Part shown: one piece after another, positions 8,860-16,003 of the stretch
How positions within the stretch are numbered: position 1 is the first letter of the stretch
Layout: each line of letters begins with the position of its first letter
Assembly: GCA_025455885.1 (NCBI GenBank)
Contig: JALOLR010000003.1
Coordinates: forward strand, 208,019 to 272,018
From: Acidimicrobiales bacterium
GTDB taxonomy: Bacteria; Actinomycetota; Acidimicrobiia; Acidimicrobiales; Acidimicrobilacustridaceae
Direction of reading: 5' to 3'
Length of the DNA stretch: 64,000 nucleotides
The notes under the pieces: generated by a model
What the model was told of the DNA's origin: nothing
Database searches by the model: none
What the model saw: only the letters and a program-made list of their open reading frames with translations
Translations under genes and position numbers: made by a program

Positions 8860-9789
8860 TCAGACCTTCAGCAGATCGGGGTAGGTGGTCTCGACGAGCC
8901 GTCGGATGCCGTCGCGCCAGCTCACCTCGGGCTGCCAACCGAGGCCCAGCAGCTTGGAGGAGTCGACCGGGTTCGGCGGGATGGTTGCCGTGGTCTCCTC
9001 GAGCTCGAAGTCGACGCCGGTGAGCCGGTGCAGCTCGTCGCACCACTCCTCGATGCTCACGATTTCCGGGTTGCACCAGTTGTAGATCGTGGCGGGCACG
9101 TCAGCGGCGGCGAGCAGGTAGGGCAGCGACGAGAGCAGGTCGTCGTCGTGGAGCAGGCAGTGGGTGTTGGGCCGGTCGGCGCTCACCCCGATCTTCATGC
9201 CGTGCTGGGCCATCTGCAGCTGGAAGGACATCCACCCGTGGGTGGGCCCGTAGGGCACGTCGAGGCGGGCGATGACGGTGGGCACGCCGAAGCGCTTGGC
9301 CGCGTACTTGGCCGACGACTCCGCGGCGATCTTCGAGATCGAGTAGGTGGGCAGGAAGCCCATGGCCCGGTGGTTGTCGCCGAGCGGGTCGGTCTCCTTG
9401 TGAGCGACGTGCCCGTTGGGCTCGTAGACCGCGCACGACGAGCAGTGCAGGAACGCCCTGACGCCGGCGACCTTCTCGATGAGGTGGGCCACGCCCTCGG
9501 CGTTGGCGGCCAGGGCGCGGTCGAAGTCCTGGTCCTTGGACACGGCCATGTGCAGGACGTAGTCGAGGTCGTCGGGGATCTCGTCGAGGTCCGCGGTCTC
9601 GAGGTCGACGGCGACCGGGATGACGCCGTCGGCGGCGACCTTGTCCTTGGTCGCCGGATCGGCGAACCGGGAGGTGCCGTAGACGGTGTTGCCGGCGGCG
9701 ACGAGGTTGCGCGACAGCGGGCCGGCGACCTGGCCGGTCACGCCCGTGACGAGGATGCGCTTGCCGGTGAGCGGCTCGGGGGCGGTCAT
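8860..9789 (-). CDS. NAD-dependent epimerase/dehydratase family protein (paralogue of neighbour)
   Basis: Extended SDR of 309 residues with the nucleotide-binding TGVTGQVAG, LHMAV, CSSCAVYEPNG and the catalytic YSISK. Near the end SWRDGIRRLVE parallels WRDGLRRVYE of the downstream paralogue. ATG 9789 overlaps the stop of the upstream gene as ATGA; a longer in-frame extension lies wholly inside that gene and is rejected. The tight string (ATGA, 3-base gap, GTGA) implies one transcript in which the two paralogues may act in sequence or as a heteromer. Confidence 0.85.
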   Translation of the reverse strand: MTAPEPLTGKRILVTGVTGQVAGPLSRNLVAAGNTVYGTSRFADPATKDKVAADGVIPVAVDLETADLDEIPDDLDYVLHMAVSKDQDFDRALAANAEGVAHLIEKVAGVRAFLHCSSCAVYEPNGHVAHKETDPLGDNHRAMGFLPTYSISKIAAESSAKYAAKRFGVPTVIARLDVPYGPTHGWMSFQLQMAQHGMKIGVSADRPNTHCLLHDDDLLSSLPYLLAAADVPATIYNWCNPEIVSIEEWCDELHRLTGVDFELEETTATIPPNPVDSSKLLGLGWQPEVSWRDGIRRLVETTYPDLLKV

Positions 9790-10595
9790 CGCAGGTCTCC
9801 TGTGAAGTCGTCGGTGCCGAAGTTGGTCTGTTGCCAGGGGGCGGTCCACACGTGGTGGGCGAGCCCGCTGGCCTCGATCTGCTCGCCGAGGCGGGCGTAG
9901 CCCTCGTCCCACCCCTCGGCGGCGTCGTGGTCGAGGAAGTGCAGCTGCAGGAAGCGGTTCGGGCCCGCCTTCGGGCGCACCACGTCGGCCGGGGCGTCGT
10001 CGGCGAGCGGGATGACGGTGCCCGAGCCCACGAGCTCGGGACCCCAGGGCTGTGCCATCGCGTCGGGGATCCAGGTGTCGCGGAACCAGGCGTCCACCTC
10101 GTCGTGGGTGTGGCCCTCCGCGACGTCGCCGGCCACGACGACGAGACCCGGGTAGCCGTGGTCGAGCGCCAAATCGATCGTGCATCCGGTGGGGTCCTTC
10201 TGCACGTTCCAGCGCATCGCGTAGAGCAGCGTGTGGATGTGGTCGCGCTCGGCGTACATGCGGCCCTGGGTGTGCAGCCAGTTCACGTTGTCGACGTTCC
10301 AGCGGTTCGTCTCGTCGTCGGTGTCCTTCAACCACCAGTACACCGCGAGGTACGACCCGGTGAGCGGGTCGGGCGTCATGTCGTTCTCGGCGGTCGAACG
10401 AAGATCCTTCAACCGCCGGGTGGCCACGAAGCGGTCCCCCGCGAACACGTTCGGGCCGACCAGGCATCCCGAGTAGAAGTGGTCGTGCTCGTACCACCGG
10501 TTGTAGGCGACCTCGTGGCCCGGGTGGGGCTCGACCATGGTGAACAGGAAGGTCCCGACCTTGATCGGGTAGTCCTTCTCCGGCGCTTCCGACAC
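9786..10595 (-). CDS. uncharacterised protein, possible EthD-like/dimeric alpha-beta barrel fold
   Basis: About 269 residues. The N-terminal third (VGTFLFTMVEPHPGHEVAYNRWYEHDHF) has the spacing of an EthD-like or antibiotic-monooxygenase-like ferredoxin-fold domain: a beta strand, then N/WY...DH. A second similar-looking region occurs in the C-terminal third (FLQLHFLDHDAAEGWDEGYARL), so two related domains may be present. Cofactor and reaction unknown. GTG 10595 is preferred: it has a GAGGGGG Shine-Dalgarno-like stretch six bases upstream. First gene of the string with the two extended SDRs and the SDR. Confidence 0.7.
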   Translation of the reverse strand: MSEAPEKDYPIKVGTFLFTMVEPHPGHEVAYNRWYEHDHFYSGCLVGPNVFAGDRFVATRRLKDLRSTAENDMTPDPLTGSYLAVYWWLKDTDDETNRWNVDNVNWLHTQGRMYAERDHIHTLLYAMRWNVQKDPTGCTIDLALDHGYPGLVVVAGDVAEGHTHDEVDAWFRDTWIPDAMAQPWGPELVGSGTVIPLADDAPADVVRPKAGPNRFLQLHFLDHDAAEGWDEGYARLGEQIEASGLAHHVWTAPWQQTNFGTDDFTGDLR

Positions 10596-10746
10596 GTGCG
10601 TCCCCCTCGTCTGGCCTGTGAGCCGCGTCACGTTAGACCGCTCGGCGGCGGGTCCTGTCCGACGTGGCGCGCCCCGTGCTCGCTCGCCTCCGGGGCGTCC
10701 GTGCGTCGATGAGGGCGGGTTCGAGGGTTCCGTCGGCTCGCGGCGC

Positions 10747-10762
10747 GCGGGGCTCTCCCCGC
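10747..10762 (-). terminator. possible terminator hairpin
   Basis: GCGGGG-CTCT-CCCCGC forms a six-base-pair GC hairpin 32 bases downstream of the stop of the F420-type oxidoreductase gene. No U-tract. Weak evidence. Confidence 0.3.
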
Positions 10763-10793
10763 ACCGGCCAACCCCCGCCTCGCGCGGTGGGGA

Positions 10794-11705
10794 CTACTGG
10801 ACCGCGAGCAGGGGGGCGACGGTCTCGCCGAAGGCGCTGATCTGGTCGGCCATGTGCCGGGCCGAGGTGGCCCGGAAGCGGACCTGGAGCTGGTTGACGC
10901 CGGCCGGCGTGTTGGCGGCGATGGCCTCGGCGATCTGCGTGGGCGATCCGCTGATGTCGCCCTCGCGGACCTCGGCGCCCTCCACGACGTGGAGGAACGG
11001 GAGGAGCACGTGGCCGAAGGCGAACGGCTCACCAGCCCTGCCCGCGGCGTCGCGCTGCTCGCGGATGTAGGCGATGCTCTCGTCGGTGGCGGGGCCCTGC
11101 GGGAGCCAACCCTCGTAGCGCGCCGCGCGGCGCAGGGCCGGCTTGCCGGAGCCGCCGATCCAGATGGGCGGACGGGGGGTCTGGACGGGGCGGGGGCATG
11201 CGCCCATGTCGCCGACGTAGGTGTTCTCGAGGGCTTCGGCGAGCCGGGGGAGGAGCTCGTCGGTGATCCGCCCGCGCTCCGCGAAGGGCACGCCGAGCGT
11301 GTCGAACTCAGCCTCGACGTGACCGGCGCCGATGCCGGCGATGGCCCGCCCGCCCGAGAGGAAGTCGAGCGTCTCGTAGCCCTTGGCGGCCACCAGCGCG
11401 TGGCGGTAGGCCAGCACGTACACGTGGCTGAGCAGCGCGCAGCGCTCGGTCTGGGCGGCGAGGAAGCCGAGCGTGGTGAACGTGTCCTGCCACCACAGGC
11501 CCATGGCGTCGGCCTTGTCGCGCGGGATGGCGATGTGGTCGCACACCGCGACGTAGAAGAAGCCGGCGGCGTCGGCGGCCCGGGCGATGAGAGCCAGGTC
11601 GTCGGGGCCGGCCTCACGTTCCCAGTCCGCGACGTAGAGCGAGCTCTGGGACTGGATGGCGAGCTGGGTGCCGTAGGCGAGCGTGCCGTCGGGAATCATG
11701 AGCAT
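10794..11705 (-). CDS. LLM-class F420-dependent-type oxidoreductase
   Basis: Luciferase-like TIM-barrel flavin/F420 enzyme of 303 residues. Visible marks: LALIARAADAAGFFYVAVCDHI, ERCALLSHVYVLAYRHALVAAKGYETLDFLSGGR, the GIGAGHVEAEF loop and PPIWIGGSGKPALRRAARYEGWLP. All are typical of actinobacterial F420-dependent members. ATG 11705 is six bases downstream of a TAGGTT hexamer (11717-11712), suggesting a leaderless transcript; ATG 11699 is an alternative. Substrate unknown. Confidence 0.87.
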   Translation of the reverse strand: MLMIPDGTLAYGTQLAIQSQSSLYVADWEREAGPDDLALIARAADAAGFFYVAVCDHIAIPRDKADAMGLWWQDTFTTLGFLAAQTERCALLSHVYVLAYRHALVAAKGYETLDFLSGGRAIAGIGAGHVEAEFDTLGVPFAERGRITDELLPRLAEALENTYVGDMGACPRPVQTPRPPIWIGGSGKPALRRAARYEGWLPQGPATDESIAYIREQRDAAGRAGEPFAFGHVLLPFLHVVEGAEVREGDISGSPTQIAEAIAANTPAGVNQLQVRFRATSARHMADQISAFGETVAPLLAVQ

Positions 11706-11711
11706 TGTCGG

Positions 11712-11717
11712 AACCTA
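11712..11717 (-). promoter_or_regulatory. -10 hexamer TAGGTT, leaderless promoter candidate
   Basis: TAGGTT on the minus strand ends six bases before the ATG of the F420-type oxidoreductase at 11705. It is one of several TAnnnT hexamers placed 6-9 bases before start codons in this window. Confidence 0.45.
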
Positions 11718-11851
11718 CAGCGTCGAGCCGCGTCCCTCCCGCAGGCCCGGCCCGGCGAGAGCCACGCCCCGAGCGGCTCCCCGGGGCGCGGAGTGGTGGT
11801 CCTCTCGAGTCCTCGTCCCACGACGGGAGCCGGCTCGGCCCCGGGGAGGTC

Positions 11852-12409
11852 TCAGTGGGCGAGGATCGACGTGCGGTCCGGGTCGTACCGGGTGGCCCCG
11901 GCCACGATGGCGAGCTCCTCGATCGCGGCGATCTCGGCCAGCGCGGCGACCGCGCCGAGTGCCACGATCGGCATCCGCCCCCGCACCAGTGCGACCCCGA
12001 CGACGACCGCGAGCCCGAGGCCCGTCCCCCTGTTGAGGTGCGAGTGCATCACCGACCAGGTCCCGAAGCGCCGGTGCGTGACGAGCAGAGCGGCGATCCT
12101 CGTCGCGGCGACCACCAGCGCGACCCGACCGACCAGCGGTCTCGCCGGAGCCTCGACCGTCGCCGTGGCGGTGAACGCCGAGGCAGCCACGAACGCGGCG
12201 TCCGCCGCGCTGTCGAGGCGGGCGCCGCGGGCCGAGGCCGTCCCGAGTCGGCGGGCGAGCGGTCCGCCGACGAGGTCGGTGGCCACGCCCAGCAGGAAGA
12301 GCCCTGCCACCAGGTTGCGGCGTCGCCGCGCCGGCACCATCGACAGTGCGATCGGCACCCTCGACAGGGTGACCGCATCGGTCAGCCGACGTCGGCCCGC
12401 ACCGTCCAT
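11852..12409 (-). CDS. CDP-alcohol phosphatidyltransferase-like membrane protein with one substituted metal ligand
   Basis: About 185 residues, several hydrophobic segments. Residues 45-70 fit the CDP-alcohol phosphotransferase signature D-x2-D-G-x2-A-R-x8-G-x3-D-x3-D at every position except the second Asp, which is Gly48 (D45, G49, A52, R53, G62, D66, D70 retained). Canonical enzymes transfer a phosphoalcohol from a CDP-alcohol to make phospholipid headgroups, using the four acidic residues for metals. Loss of one suggests altered or lost activity. ATG start, six bases after a TAGGCT hexamer (12421-12416). Alternatives: an inactive paralogue with a structural or binding role. Confidence 0.65.
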   Translation of the reverse strand: MDGAGRRRLTDAVTLSRVPIALSMVPARRRRNLVAGLFLLGVATDLVGGPLARRLGTASARGARLDSAADAAFVAASAFTATATVEAPARPLVGRVALVVAATRIAALLVTHRRFGTWSVMHSHLNRGTGLGLAVVVGVALVRGRMPIVALGAVAALAEIAAIEELAIVAGATRYDPDRTSILAH

Positions 12410-12415
12410 CGGCGG

Positions 12416-12421
12416 AGCCTA
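12416..12421 (-). promoter_or_regulatory. -10 hexamer TAGGCT, leaderless promoter candidate
   Basis: TAGGCT on the minus strand ends six bases before the ATG at 12409. Confidence 0.4.
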
Positions 12422-12470
12422 CGGGGTCGATCCGGCCCGTCTCCGGTGACCCGAGGAGGGGCGGGCAGGA

Positions 12471-12510
12471 TGGCGCCAGATCGCATGTAGTGGCGCCAGA
12501 ACGGCGGTAG
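12471..12510 (+). promoter_or_regulatory. tandem 20-base operator candidate of the vapBC module
   Basis: Two consecutive 20-base units, each beginning with TGGCGCCAGA (12471-12480 and 12491-12500) and ending in GTAG, share 16 of 20 bases. TGGCGCCA is itself a palindrome, so two palindromes lie exactly 20 bases apart, about two helical turns. They end at the TAGTGT hexamer before vapB. Arrangement and position fit autoregulation by a ribbon-helix-helix antitoxin. Confidence 0.55.
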
Positions 12511-12513
12511 TGT
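12508..12513 (+). promoter_or_regulatory. -10 hexamer TAGTGT of vapBC, leaderless promoter candidate
   Basis: TAGTGT ends six bases before the ATG of vapB and overlaps the end of the tandem operator candidate. Confidence 0.45.
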
Positions 12514-12519
12514 CGACGG

Positions 12520-12750
12520 ATGGCGACCATCCAGGTGAAGCACGTGCCCGAAGAGGTGCACGCCGAGTTGCGTCGGCGCGCCGCACAGGCCGGCATGTCG
12601 CTGCAGGAGTACCTGCTGGCCCGCCTCGAAGCCGATGCGAGGACGCCGACGCTCGACGAGGTGCTCGACCGAGCCGGCGGTCGCGCCGGCGGGAAGGCCC
12701 CGCTCACCTCCGCGGTGTCGGCCGTGCGTGCTGACCGCGACGCACGGTGA
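12520..12750 (+). CDS. vapB: VapB/FitA-type ribbon-helix-helix antitoxin
   Basis: 76 residues. The N-terminal MATIQVKHVPEEVHAELRRRAAQAG strand-helix followed by MSLQEYLLARLEADA is a ribbon-helix-helix DNA-binding domain of the FitA/VapB type. The C-terminal half (TLDEVLDRAGGRAGG) is the presumed toxin-binding tail. It should neutralise the PIN toxin encoded next to it, whose GTG overlaps this stop as GTGA, and repress its own promoter through the 20-base tandem repeats directly upstream. Confidence 0.88.
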   Translation: MATIQVKHVPEEVHAELRRRAAQAGMSLQEYLLARLEADARTPTLDEVLDRAGGRAGGKAPLTSAVSAVRADRDAR

Positions 12751-13136
12751 TCGTCGTCGACGCCAGCGTCATCGTGACCGGGCTCGCCGACGACGGGCCC
12801 GACGGGGACCTCGTGCGCAGCCGGCTCCGAGGAGAACAGCTGGTCGCTCCCCATCTGATCGACCTCGAGGTGGTCTCCGCCTGGCGGCGTCTCGTCGCCG
12901 CCGGCCACATCGACGAACGAAGGGCAACCCTCGCGATGGAGGACCTCCGGTCGTTGCGACTCGAGCGCTCGCCGCACGGGCCGCTCCTGGATCGCTGTTG
13001 GGAGCTGCGCCACAGCCTCACCACCTACGACGCGGCCTATGTCGCCCTCGCCGAGCTCACCGAGCTCGATCTGGTCACCGGGGATCGCCGCCTCGCCGGC
13101 ACCCCCGGTCTTCGTTGCGCCGTCGAGGTGCTCTGA
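12747..13136 (+). CDS. vapC: VapC PIN-domain ribonuclease toxin
   Basis: 129 residues, typical VapC length. The four acidic residues of the PIN active site are visible: D5 (VVDASV), E41 (DLEVVSAW), D95 (TTYDAAYVALAE) and D113 (VTGDRRLA). Family members cleave tRNA, rRNA or mRNA in a Mg-dependent way when freed from VapB. GTG start overlaps the antitoxin stop. All catalytic residues are intact, so the toxin should be active. A set of ~92-base tandem repeats starts nine bases after the stop. Confidence 0.9.
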   Translation: MIVVDASVIVTGLADDGPDGDLVRSRLRGEQLVAPHLIDLEVVSAWRRLVAAGHIDERRATLAMEDLRSLRLERSPHGPLLDRCWELRHSLTTYDAAYVALAELTELDLVTGDRRLAGTPGLRCAVEVL

Positions 13137-13144
13137 GCGCGGGG

Positions 13145-13410
13145 CGACGCTCAGGGGCGGGCGGCGAGGGGAAGCGCCGGCGACCGAGCCGCACCGTGTC
13201 CCGACGAGGCGTCAGCCGAGGGGGTGGTGGGTGGGTCGACGCTCAGGGGCGGGCGGCGAGGGGAAGCGCCGGCGACCGAGGCGCATCGCGTCCCGACGAG
13301 GCGTCAGCCGAGGGGGTGGTGTGGGTGGGTCGACGCTCAGGGGCGGGCGGCGAGGGGAAGCGCCAGCGACCGAGGCGCATCGCGTCCCGACGAGGCGTCA
13401 GCCGAGGAGG
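13145..13410. repeat. three tandem copies of a ~92-base repeat
   Basis: Copies start at CGACGCTCAG: 13145, 13237 and 13331 (periods 92 and 94), the last shortened and ending near 13410. Copies 2 and 3 are nearly identical; copy 1 differs at a few places (GAGCCGCACCGTG against GAGGCGCATCGCG). Each contains a small GACG-AGG-CGTC hairpin and a CGCCGGCG or CGCCAGCG core. The array fills the gap between the convergent vapC and SDR genes. Reading frames through it are low-complexity Arg/Gly and probably not translated. No transposase or spacer structure is present. Confidence 0.9.
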
Positions 13411-13419
13411 GCGCCATCA

Positions 13420-14181
13420 TCAGAGCCCGAGGAAGCTGCCGCCGTCGCAGACGATGGTCTGGCCGGACACGTAGGCGGCGTCGTCGCTGCACAGGAACAC
13501 GGCGACGCCGCCGATGTCGGCCTCCGGATCCCCGATGCGGCCGAGGGGGGTGCGGGCCTCGATGGAGCCCTTCAGCGTGGGGACCTGTTCGAAGATGTCG
13601 GTGAGGGCGGGGGTCTCGGCCACCGGGGCGATGCAGTTGACGGTGATGCCGTCGGGGCCCCACTCCCGGGCCAGGCTCTTGGCGAGCGCCCGCTGGGCAC
13701 CCTTGACCGGGGCGTAGAGGGGCAGGTTGGCGCTGCCCTCGATGCCGGCCGGCGACGTGAGCATCACGTAGCGACCGTGGGGGCTGGCGGCCAGGTGCGG
13801 GTGGGCGGCGCGGGCACACCAGAAGCTGGCCCACGCGGTGGTGTAGGAGAGCTGGAACCACACGTCGTCGGGGGTCGACTCGAGGCGGGTCGCCACGCCG
13901 CCCGAGAACGCGTTGTGCACCACCACGTCGAGATGGCCGAACCGCCCCACCGTCTCGTCGACGCAGGCGCCGATCGACACGGGGTCGGTGACGTCGGTGA
14001 CGACGCACGTGGCGTCGCCCCCGAGCGCCCGGATGGCCTCGGCGACTGGCTCGCCCGTGGCGGCGCGACGGGCGGCGACCACGACGGTCGCCCCCTCGGC
14101 GGCGAGGCGACGGGCGATCCCCTCGCCGACGCCCTGCCCGGCGCCCGTGACGATCGCGACCCGATCGCGGAGGCGGCTCAC
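13420..14181 (-). CDS. short-chain dehydrogenase (active partner of a pseudo-SDR)
   Basis: Classical SDR of 253 residues. TGAGQGVG occupies residues 12-19, Ser143 lies in LTSPAG, and the catalytic pair is Y156/K160 (YAPVK), with CDGG at the end. GTG 14181 overlaps the stop of the upstream gene as GTGA. The upstream neighbour is a related SDR that lacks the catalytic residues (14178-14807), so the two likely form a heteromer. Known parallels are the BbsC/BbsD pair of anaerobic toluene metabolism and the mitochondrial HSD17B8/CBR4 complex. Substrate unknown; a hydroxyacyl-CoA is one possibility. Confidence 0.85.
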   Translation of the reverse strand: MSRLRDRVAIVTGAGQGVGEGIARRLAAEGATVVVAARRAATGEPVAEAIRALGGDATCVVTDVTDPVSIGACVDETVGRFGHLDVVVHNAFSGGVATRLESTPDDVWFQLSYTTAWASFWCARAAHPHLAASPHGRYVMLTSPAGIEGSANLPLYAPVKGAQRALAKSLAREWGPDGITVNCIAPVAETPALTDIFEQVPTLKGSIEARTPLGRIGDPEADIGGVAVFLCSDDAAYVSGQTIVCDGGSFLGL

Positions 14182-14807
14182 ATCCACAGCCCTCCGTCGA
14201 CGACCAGCGTCTGCCCGCCCAGGGCTGCAGCGGCGGGGCTGCACAGGAAGGCCAGCACCTCGCCGGGATCGGCGTCGGGCCGCGCCGGAGCGGCGATCGA
14301 CACCGGGCCGGCAGCCTCGGGATCGGCGAGCACGCCCGCGGGCCCGACGGCGAGCACGTTGGCGGTGATCCCCTCCGGTCCCCACTGGCGGGCGGCGGAC
14401 TTCGCGAGCAGGCGCACGCCCTCGGCGGCCATCGCCCAGTGGGCGTAACCGGCGCCGCCGGCGAGGGCGATCGTCGGCACCACCATCACGAGGCGGCCTC
14501 CTGCGGCCCCGAAGCGCTCCCGGGCCCGTGTGCACATGTCCACGGCGTCGTCGAGCGTGGTCTGCCAGGCGGCCCCGAACCCGTCGTCGTCGAGGTCCGC
14601 GAACGGTCGGGGGACGACCACGGCCGGATCCCAGGTCGCGAACACCGCGGCGCCGAGCGGTCCGTCGCCCCGGAGGTCGTCGGTGACCGTGCAGCCTGTC
14701 GCGGTCAAGGCGGAGCGCAGCCGGCCGGCGAGCGGCCCGCCGCCGAGCACGGCGACCGCGAGCGGGGTGCCGGTCGTCGGTGGGTCGTCGCTCGCGATCG
14801 TGGTCAT
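14178..14807 (-). CDS. catalytically dead SDR homologue (pseudo-SDR)
   Basis: About 209 residues with the SDR ending (GQTLVVDGG) and a Gly-rich AVLGGGPLAG start, but no catalytic pair. Aligning SLAREWG of the downstream SDR with SAARQWG here places Trp124 at the catalytic Tyr and Ala128 at the Lys. The catalytic Ser region reads VVPTIAL. The protein is also short between the nucleotide loop and the active site. ATG 14807 preferred over TTG 14822. The GTGA overlap with the intact SDR suggests coupled synthesis and a structural or regulatory subunit role rather than decay. Confidence 0.75.
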   Translation of the reverse strand: MTTIASDDPPTTGTPLAVAVLGGGPLAGRLRSALTATGCTVTDDLRGDGPLGAAVFATWDPAVVVPRPFADLDDDGFGAAWQTTLDDAVDMCTRARERFGAAGGRLVMVVPTIALAGGAGYAHWAMAAEGVRLLAKSAARQWGPEGITANVLAVGPAGVLADPEAAGPVSIAAPARPDADPGEVLAFLCSPAAAALGGQTLVVDGGLWM

Positions 14808-14861
14808 CGGCCGGTCAGTCAACCACGTCGCCGGGCGGACCGGGCCCGGGTCGAGGGCGGC

Positions 14862-15878
14862 TCAGCGTCGGCTCGGGTGGGCCAGGAGGAAGGCGACGAT
14901 CTCGGTGCTGGCGTCGTAGCCCGCGTATGGCTGACCGACGACGGCGTCGGCTGCGGTGCCAGGTTCGCTCCCCGGCCATGCGTGACCCGCCCCCTCGAGC
15001 ATCACGAGCTCCACCGTGGTCTCGTCGAGGCACGGCGCCCATCGTGTGGTCGTGATCTCCGGGTTCGTCGCTGACGCCGTCACGGTCGGGTCGACCGCGC
15101 ACCCGCTCTGGGCGGCGAGACGGACGAGCCCCTCCATGGCCGGGGTGTGGTCGATCCCGAAGGGGCTCTCGGGGCCCACCCCGCCCTCGAACGGGAGGTT
15201 CCGGTCCGCGGCCCCGTGGATGTGCAGCAGCGAGACGGGCTCCACCGGCCGGCAGTCCTCGACCGAGAGGGTGCCGGCGAAGACGGCCACCGCTGCGACG
15301 CGATCGGCGGCCTCGCAGGCCAGGCGATAGGACATGATCGCCCCGTTGGAGTGACCGGTGGCGTACACGCGGTCGGGATCCACGGGGTAGGTGCGCTCCA
15401 CCTCGTCGATCACCTGCTCGATGAACGCGACGTCGTCGACGTCGGCCCGGGCGGCGGGTCCACAGCAGGTGCCCCCGTTCCAACTGCGCGTCGCCGGTCC
15501 GAACGTCACATCGGGATCGATGCCGAATCCCTCGGGGTAGACGACGATGACGCCGTTGGCCTCGGCCACGGCGTCGAAGCCGCTGCTCCTCTGGAACTGC
15601 CCAGCGTGACCCGTTCCCCCGTGGAGGGCGACGAGCAGCGGTGCCGGCTCCCCGGGCACCAGGCTGGCGGGCACGTAGGTGAGATAGCCCCGCGTGCGGC
15701 CGTCGGGCGTCGAGACGGTGTCGGTCCTGGTCTCCCCGGTGGGATCCACCGCGGCCCGCACCGCCGGCTCCGTCGTTCCGGTCGATTCGGCCCCGTCGCG
15801 GTCTGCGGTGTCCGCCGTGCACGAGGCCAGGACCATCACGGCGAGCACGACGATGACGGCGGTGCGGCGTGTGACCAC
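14862..15878 (-). CDS. secreted lipoprotein esterase, PHB-depolymerase/LpqC-like
   Basis: 338 residues from GTG 15878, which has AGGAGA eight bases upstream. The N-terminus is a lipoprotein signal peptide: basic VTRR, a hydrophobic stretch, then the lipobox LASC with the lipidated Cys at residue 20. A Thr/Glu-rich linker follows. The mature part is an alpha/beta hydrolase of the LpqC/poly(3-hydroxybutyrate) depolymerase type, with LLVALHGG (oxyanion region), nucleophile elbow GHSNG and C-terminal GAGHAWPG with the catalytic His. Likely a membrane-anchored hydrolase of extracellular esters or polyesters. It is transcribed divergently from the acyl-CoA dehydrogenase pair. Confidence 0.87.
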   Translation of the reverse strand: MVTRRTAVIVVLAVMVLASCTADTADRDGAESTGTTEPAVRAAVDPTGETRTDTVSTPDGRTRGYLTYVPASLVPGEPAPLLVALHGGTGHAGQFQRSSGFDAVAEANGVIVVYPEGFGIDPDVTFGPATRSWNGGTCCGPAARADVDDVAFIEQVIDEVERTYPVDPDRVYATGHSNGAIMSYRLACEAADRVAAVAVFAGTLSVEDCRPVEPVSLLHIHGAADRNLPFEGGVGPESPFGIDHTPAMEGLVRLAAQSGCAVDPTVTASATNPEITTTRWAPCLDETTVELVMLEGAGHAWPGSEPGTAADAVVGQPYAGYDASTEIVAFLLAHPSRR

Positions 15879-15967
15879 CGAGCAAGTCTCCTGGCTCACC
15901 CTGACGGTCGCCTGAACCGGCCCGACCCGGCCGGTCGGATGCCGGGCGCGGGATCGTCCCCCGGATG

Positions 15968-15983
15968 TGTGACCGTGTTCACC
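15968..15983. promoter_or_regulatory. Crp/GlxR-like site in the divergent fadE29 promoter region
   Basis: TGTGA-CCGTGT-TCACC matches the Crp-type consensus TGTGA-N6-TCACA at nine of ten conserved positions. It lies seven bases upstream of the TACTGT hexamer before the acyl-CoA dehydrogenase gene. A Crp-family regulator gene is at 33027-33689, but its recognition helix differs from that of Crp. Confidence 0.45.
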
Positions 15984-15989
15984 TTTGGC

Positions 15990-15995
15990 TACTGT
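15990..15995 (+). promoter_or_regulatory. -10 hexamer TACTGT, leaderless promoter candidate
   Basis: TACTGT ends eight bases before ATG 16004 of the FadE29-like gene and follows the Crp-like site. Confidence 0.45.
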
Positions 15996-16003
15996 CTCGC
16001 CCC

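Noticed and set aside
10628..11617. Second minus-strand frame across the F420-type gene
   Set aside because: Ser/Pro/Arg/Ala-only translation overlapping a well-supported gene.
13145..13410. CRISPR array
   Set aside because: Three long near-identical units without unique spacers or short repeats and no cas genes.
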